From Scolanthus callimorphus (lineage: Eukaryota > Cnidaria > Anthozoa > Actiniaria > Edwardsiidae): DNA of 64,000 nucleotides. This document shows, piece after piece, positions 13,801 to 19,800 of the stretch. The notes under the pieces are model-generated. The model was given only the letters and a program-made list of their open reading frames with translations. It was not told the origin of the DNA and did not search any database. Every line of letters starts with the position of its first letter. The stretch's first letter is position 1. The DNA is taken from NCBI GenBank assembly GCA_033964015.1, contig CM066924.1, positions 22,440,280 through 22,504,279 of the forward strand, in the 5' to 3' direction. The position numbers and the translations under genes are program-made.

Positions 13801-16800
13801 ATATAAATAATAATTAAATGTTAGAAGCTACACATACCTCGATAAGTTCGTAGCCTTGATCTCTGATATACTCGGAGTTTGCGGCCGTTTCTTCGCGCAA
13901 ATCAACCATAGGCAACTTGCGGCGCTCATTAAAGTCTTTTCCTTGAGTTAGATAGCACTCATGACCATGCCAGAAACATCTAAAAAACAAAATATTTGAG
14001 ATATAACTTTACCACGAATACAACGCGGGGGTTTGTGCTTGGGGGTATTTGATTATACTATTACTTCTTACCCGTGAAATTGGAAGACTTTCTGTCCATT
14101 GAACCCATCCACTGGCAACCGTCTGGCTCCGACCCGCTTTTCAGTGTTATTCAGACGATGCCTGATGTGGATTCCTCGATGATGGGCCTCCCACGCCAGC
14201 CACTCGTCCGCAACTCGTTGAGAGATTTCTGGCTTGAAACCAGTCTCCCTCCTACGCCTTGTAAAACTGCCCGTGGGCAGGTCTTGCATGATACACCATA
14301 AGTATAACGCATTTGCATCATAACCGAGCACCCGATTACACAATTTAGGCTCCCTTCCCTTAGCCTTCATCGCCTCCTGCCTGATGTATGTTTTTCCCGC
14401 TTCGTGATAACGGTGAAAAATGATGGAGGGACCTCCTGTGTTATTATTTTTAAATAACTCATACAAGTCTTTGTTCTTTTCATCAAACAAAGAAAAGTAT
14501 GTTTGGTCCCCGACAAAGCTAAACAGATACTTCATTGTCAGACCAGGGACGGATACCCCGTCTTTGAAAATATCTATTTTCCTTTCTCGCCAAAAGGCCA
14601 TCATTTTTTCAACCGCTTCCACAAATGGTCCGACATCCAAATTATTATACCACATAAGAAAGTTCTTAAATGTGCGCATGTTTTTTTCAACCCAAACGCG
14701 CTGGCAGTACTGAAAATCTTCTAAGGAGATGTTGGCGTTATGAATGGACGAATAAAAAGCCTCATGCTGTGGGAGAGCCGAGCAATTAAGCTTTTCTAAA
14801 GAGTCCATCCACTCATAAGGGAAGAAAGCTTTTGTTTGTGTACACTCATACGCCTTTAAAAACTGGGCGTAGCTGAAGCCTGGAGCCAGAAAATTACTGA
14901 TATCCATGAGTTTTAGGTGCTCGGTTTTGATGCACATGTGGTTGTTCATGCGCTTGATGGTGAACTGCACGGCCTCACTCTTCACAAGGTAGGGAAACAA
15001 GAACTGCTTCACGGCATTTAGATCGTAGACCCCACTATTGAAGCCAAGGACTGGTAGCTCTTTCAGATATTGCTCGAGCTTGACCTATAGGAATGAAATT
15101 ATTTAAGTATCAGTTTTAACTTCTAACCGGATGATCTGAGGGCCTTTGGAGAAAACCATCGTCAGTATCACACAGTATACCTTGAGTTTCACTAGAGGGT
15201 GCTGTTTTTTCTCTGTGTTAGTGGGTCTTTCCCTCGCTGGTTGCGGCTCGTCCCGTCTCTGCGCGTCGATGGCGTGATAGAAGGACACATCCTGTTCGTC
15301 GATGTCGTCGTTATTCAGGAACGCGCGATCCTCTTCCGTCTCGCTCTCTATGTCTTCCTCGTCCTCGTCGTCGCTGTCAAGGACGTTAATACCAGCGGCC
15401 CCCTCTCCCTCGTCAGTTACAGTCGTACTGCCATTGATTTTCTCATCAATTAAACGCAGAACCTCGACAAATTCACCCGATAATAAGCGGTAGCTTTCGT
15501 GGCTCAACTGCAAAAGGTATTCCACAAACGACCGCAAAAGCTCATCAGCGTCGCCGCTGGTAACAAAGCATTTGGGGTGGTGAAACCTGGAACATTTGAG
15601 CATACGCTGGCGCTTAACGGGACATGCTTGTTTTCCCACGTCAGCTTGGCGCTATTATCGGGCAAATCAGACCTGAGTAGCATGCATTCGAAGTCAAAGG
15701 TGGCAAAGTACGGGAAAAATTTCAGGTTATCCGGTACGGTAATTCCCTCATCTACCAACTGGTCAAAGATTGTCGGGGGAACCACGTACGCACCACCCGG
15801 GAACTTGAGCCTGGTTTTGGCTTCACAAGTTTTCTCGTGGCGGTTTAGCCTGAACCCATCTTTCCAGTACTTTCCACACCGCGAACAGCAATAAGACTTC
15901 GAGTACAGCTTGAAGCTCTTGATGTATGAGAAATGGCGCTCATACAGGTTGAGGGAGAGGGTGCTCTCGTGGTGACACAGGGAACGATGGACTAGTCGAG
16001 CGGTGATTTCAGGTCTACTAGATTCTGTATCCTCCGTATCGTCACCGGTACTACCGTCAGCCGAGACAGACTCCAGAGAGTACACGAAGACATTGACCTC
16101 AAACAAACTTTCCAGTAGAGGGAGTTCGTCCAACGTGACGCCATAGAAGGGTTTATTGGAGGGGTAGGCTGTGCGATATCTATAAAAAAAAAACAATAAC
16201 AATTAAAACCCGCTAGTAAGAAGCTACAAATAAGTCTAAACAGTTCTTATAGAAATGGTAATTAGTAAAAATTTAGGCTATTAGTTTCTTATATAGGTTC
16301 GTAATTATAGCTCAACAGTGAGATCATGACTAAGCACATTGAAAATTTAGATTTCTTTCTCTTTATTATTACTTTTTTTTAACATTGAAAAAACCTATTA
16401 ATTTTTTTTAGGGTAAACAGGTTCCTTCTTGTGGGTTTTTGCTGCATTAATCGTTATCATTATCGTTATCGTCACTATTATTGTGATTGTTGTTACCTTT
16501 CATAGTAATGTTGAGTATCCCGCTCCAAATTTCTTGCATGGGAACCGTTGTGCATAGCCAGCGCGCGGAAGAAGCACAAGTTGTCATTGTAGGGCACGCC
16601 ATTCCGATCACAACACTCTAGCGCCACGAGACCCTTGTTTCTGAGAATGTAGGAAGGGAGGAAGATTGATCGCCCAATGGGGTGGCCACGCAGTTTGTTG
16701 ACATAGAAGGTGACGTTTGTCACCCCCACAACAACCCACTTGGTGTTTGGACGTTGCTGACGCACCCACTCCATGATGTCGAGATTTTCCAAGGCGTCTC

Positions 16801-19800
16801 GCACTCGCTGGAGATCCTCCCGGTTGGCGACCTGATGTGGAGTGTCGAACAACTGGTCGTTGTTCCGTGAGCTGTACCTGTAAGCCAGATTGCCTGTTTC
16901 CGTGTTACGAAGAATAAACCCAAAGGACAGGTTAATCTTAAACACAGTTCTCTGATCATCAAAGACACGGTCAAGAAGTGGCAAGAGCTGGTTTGGGCTA
17001 GGTACAGACACACGGAAGTTATACCGGTCGTGAAGTGGGTTGTTTCGGGAGAAATGGGTTCGGATGTGATTCCAGTTCTCCCGATACTCAGGTGTCATCG
17101 TATCACTGCTTTCGATGGCGTTGACTGGATCCTCCTCCCAACTTGTGCTGGGTCCAGGTGAAGCAGTGAACTTTTGTTTCTTTGGCTTAGGATCTAAATA
17201 AAAAAGGGATAAATTTAGACTGCTTCTAAAACCGACATGGGTATCCTATGGAGATAACACGAGGAGAATGGTGGCGGATAACTTAGGAAATGTTGGTTGA
17301 CAACCAAGCTTGTTACCTGAACGCTTTTCTTCCGAAGGTCTTTTTGACGTTCCACCATGCGTCTTCACGTGAGTGCGATACGGGGCCATGTTGTCAAATG
17401 TTTGGCCACAGGTGTTGCATGTATATTGCCTTGATGCTGTGCGTCGGTCGTGGGATTGTACGTGGCGATCTAGATTGCTCTTTTGAGCAAAGCGTTTGTT
17501 GCACACAGGACACGCGTGAGGTTTGCCGTTGTTGCCGTGTTTATTTTCTTTGTGACGTTTTAACGCGTCAGGTCGGGATAACGTTTTGCCACAAACATCA
17601 CACTCTAATCGACGCACATTTTCTTGTTCATTCTACAGCGGGAAACGAATTTCAGATCGCTCGTGAGAAATGCACATTAGAACAACAACAATTTAATTTT
17701 TTACAAACAAAAGGACAAAAAATATATATATAACTGCTGAACTGGCTCATTTTTCTTGTTCAAAAATTGGCCGGCACCCAAATCGGCTTTATTCTATCGC
17801 GGATAAGACAAAACGATTTTAGTTTATCACTGCGTTTATTTGGAAAGACATCAGTTCAAAAGACTATTCTATTTCGGAACCTCTGTCATTCTATGAATGA
17901 AATATCGAAGCAAAAATAATTTAAGTCGTATGTTCACATCAAGAGTAAAGTTATCCTGTTACTCTTTATATTTGCGTGTCTTTATTGGGGTAAAAGAAAA
18001 GAAACATCAAATAATCACCTTGTCAGTAATAAGATGATCGCCTCCTCCAACTTGTGACGTTGTAGGACCAGCAGAGTTCTATAAAAACCGTAAGTGATAT
18101 TTTTATTTTCATTTATTTTAGCCACTGTGTCAGCGAGCAATCAAATATCTATTTATACTGAGAAACAAGTGTGACAAAACACACAACACTTGCTCACTCA
18201 CGTTTTCGGAAATATTTTCTTTCTCCTCGGCGACTTGGGCTGGTAAGTCGATAGAGATCTAATATAAAGAAGAATACATTTAGTTGTTTAGGATTTCGCT
18301 ATAAAACTAACGAGCGCCGCTTAACATATGAATTGAATAGGCCACCTGCTGAGCAATCATTTACTGATATATAAGTTCATAGTCTGAACTGTACTCCAAA
18401 CATTTATCTTTAAAATATGACAAAATCCTTTACTCACGTTTTCAGATATATTTTCGGCCTCAGCTAGTAAATCGACAGAGGTCTAAAACAAAAACAAAAC
18501 AAAAAAGAATTAGTTTTAACTTTTAGTGTTTCGCTATTATTCTAACGCATATTATTCTAATCAAATCAAACACCCCCTATGTACGCACCTATGAGCCCAC
18601 ATCAATACCTGTTTGTTACAGGGCAAATCGGAAAAACGCATTTTTATCTCAATATAAATAGTAATTACTCTTGATCTAGATAGGCTATGTACCAATATTT
18701 TACGATAAGTTTATAAATGTGCTTCTCTCTCTGTAGGCGACATTTCGGTCTTTTTGTGTAATATTTATGTCTGTTACTAAAGATTTCATCGTGGCAAAAT
18801 GAAGTATACATGCATGGGTTACCCTCTAAATCTTGCGATCATTCCACTTATTTTTTAAATCGCAAGTTGCACTCACCATTTCTAAATGATTTGCAGCCCC
18901 CGGAGATGTAACTTGGATAGCCTGCGATTGAACAAAACAAAAAAAATATAAATTAATAAATAAAGCTAATGTTGTGTAATAGGCGAGATGGAAATAAGCG
19001 AATCTGAATGAAATACACTTCAAACTTTTCTTACCTCCTCTTCGGGAAACGTCAACTCCATTAGACGATCTAATGCGTCCCCGATTCTGTCACTGGAGAT
19101 TTCATTATTGAAAATGAAACTCTCTAACTCCTCGAACGTTGAAAACGCGTTAAAATCCATAATTCGATAAATAAAACTTTTCTTTTGCAGAGTGTAATGT
19201 AGGACGCTAAATTATCTCTCGAGCTGTCTGTTTTCGTGTGCTTTATGGGAAAGCACACCGTAGCATGTCAACATAAGGGGTGGTCTTTGTTTTCTTGTGG
19301 TCTTAATGAACCAATCACAGACTCCTTCTTTGTCCCAAACTACCAAAGGTGACGAAAAGTGGGGTGTCTATTGTTGTCCTTTATCCCCCACCCCTTTTTA
19401 TGGAATATATTATCTCCCACCCCTTGACGATTACAAAAGAAAAATCATCATGGCGTCATTGTTTGGACCAACCATTGTTGGCTGTCATGGTGACCCCTCG
19501 ACCAATCAGAAGCCTTCCACTTCAATTTAATTAGATTCCACTTCAGTAAAAGGGGTTTAGTCAGCCCGGCTATACTACTTATCTCACAAGTGAGCGCAGC
19601 GAACGAGTGAGATAAATTTTTAACACGAAAAGATAAAATTCGTATCTCCAAGCGGTCATGTAATGTTCTGTTTATTATATAAACATCAATGAAATACCAA
19701 ATTTTATTTGAGTTAAGCCTAAAAATCGAGCATTCAGCAAAGGCAAGTCTGATATTTTCACATGTGAAAATAACATGATATTTTCAAGTGTGAAGATATC

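Larger units (their letters stand above)
4239..19579. mobile_element. Complete Polinton/Maverick (adintovirus-type) element, 15,341 bp
   Basis: The element has inverted terminal repeats, begins with AG, is flanked by a perfect 6-bp duplication and carries the full hallmark set: protein-primed PolB, retroviral-type integrase, FtsK/HerA ATPase, Ulp1-like maturation protease, and major and minor jelly-roll capsid proteins. Seven plus-strand reading frames (4658-10086) converge on four minus-strand genes (19160-10136). Three reading frames (penton, pX-like, PolB exon 8) are broken by single-base losses. The two terminal repeats differ at several sites and by indels, so the insertion is not brand new, although the target duplication is still perfect. 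Such elements may be mobilised as transposons or as virions. Virion formation is inferred from capsid genes and has not been shown here. Confidence 0.95.
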
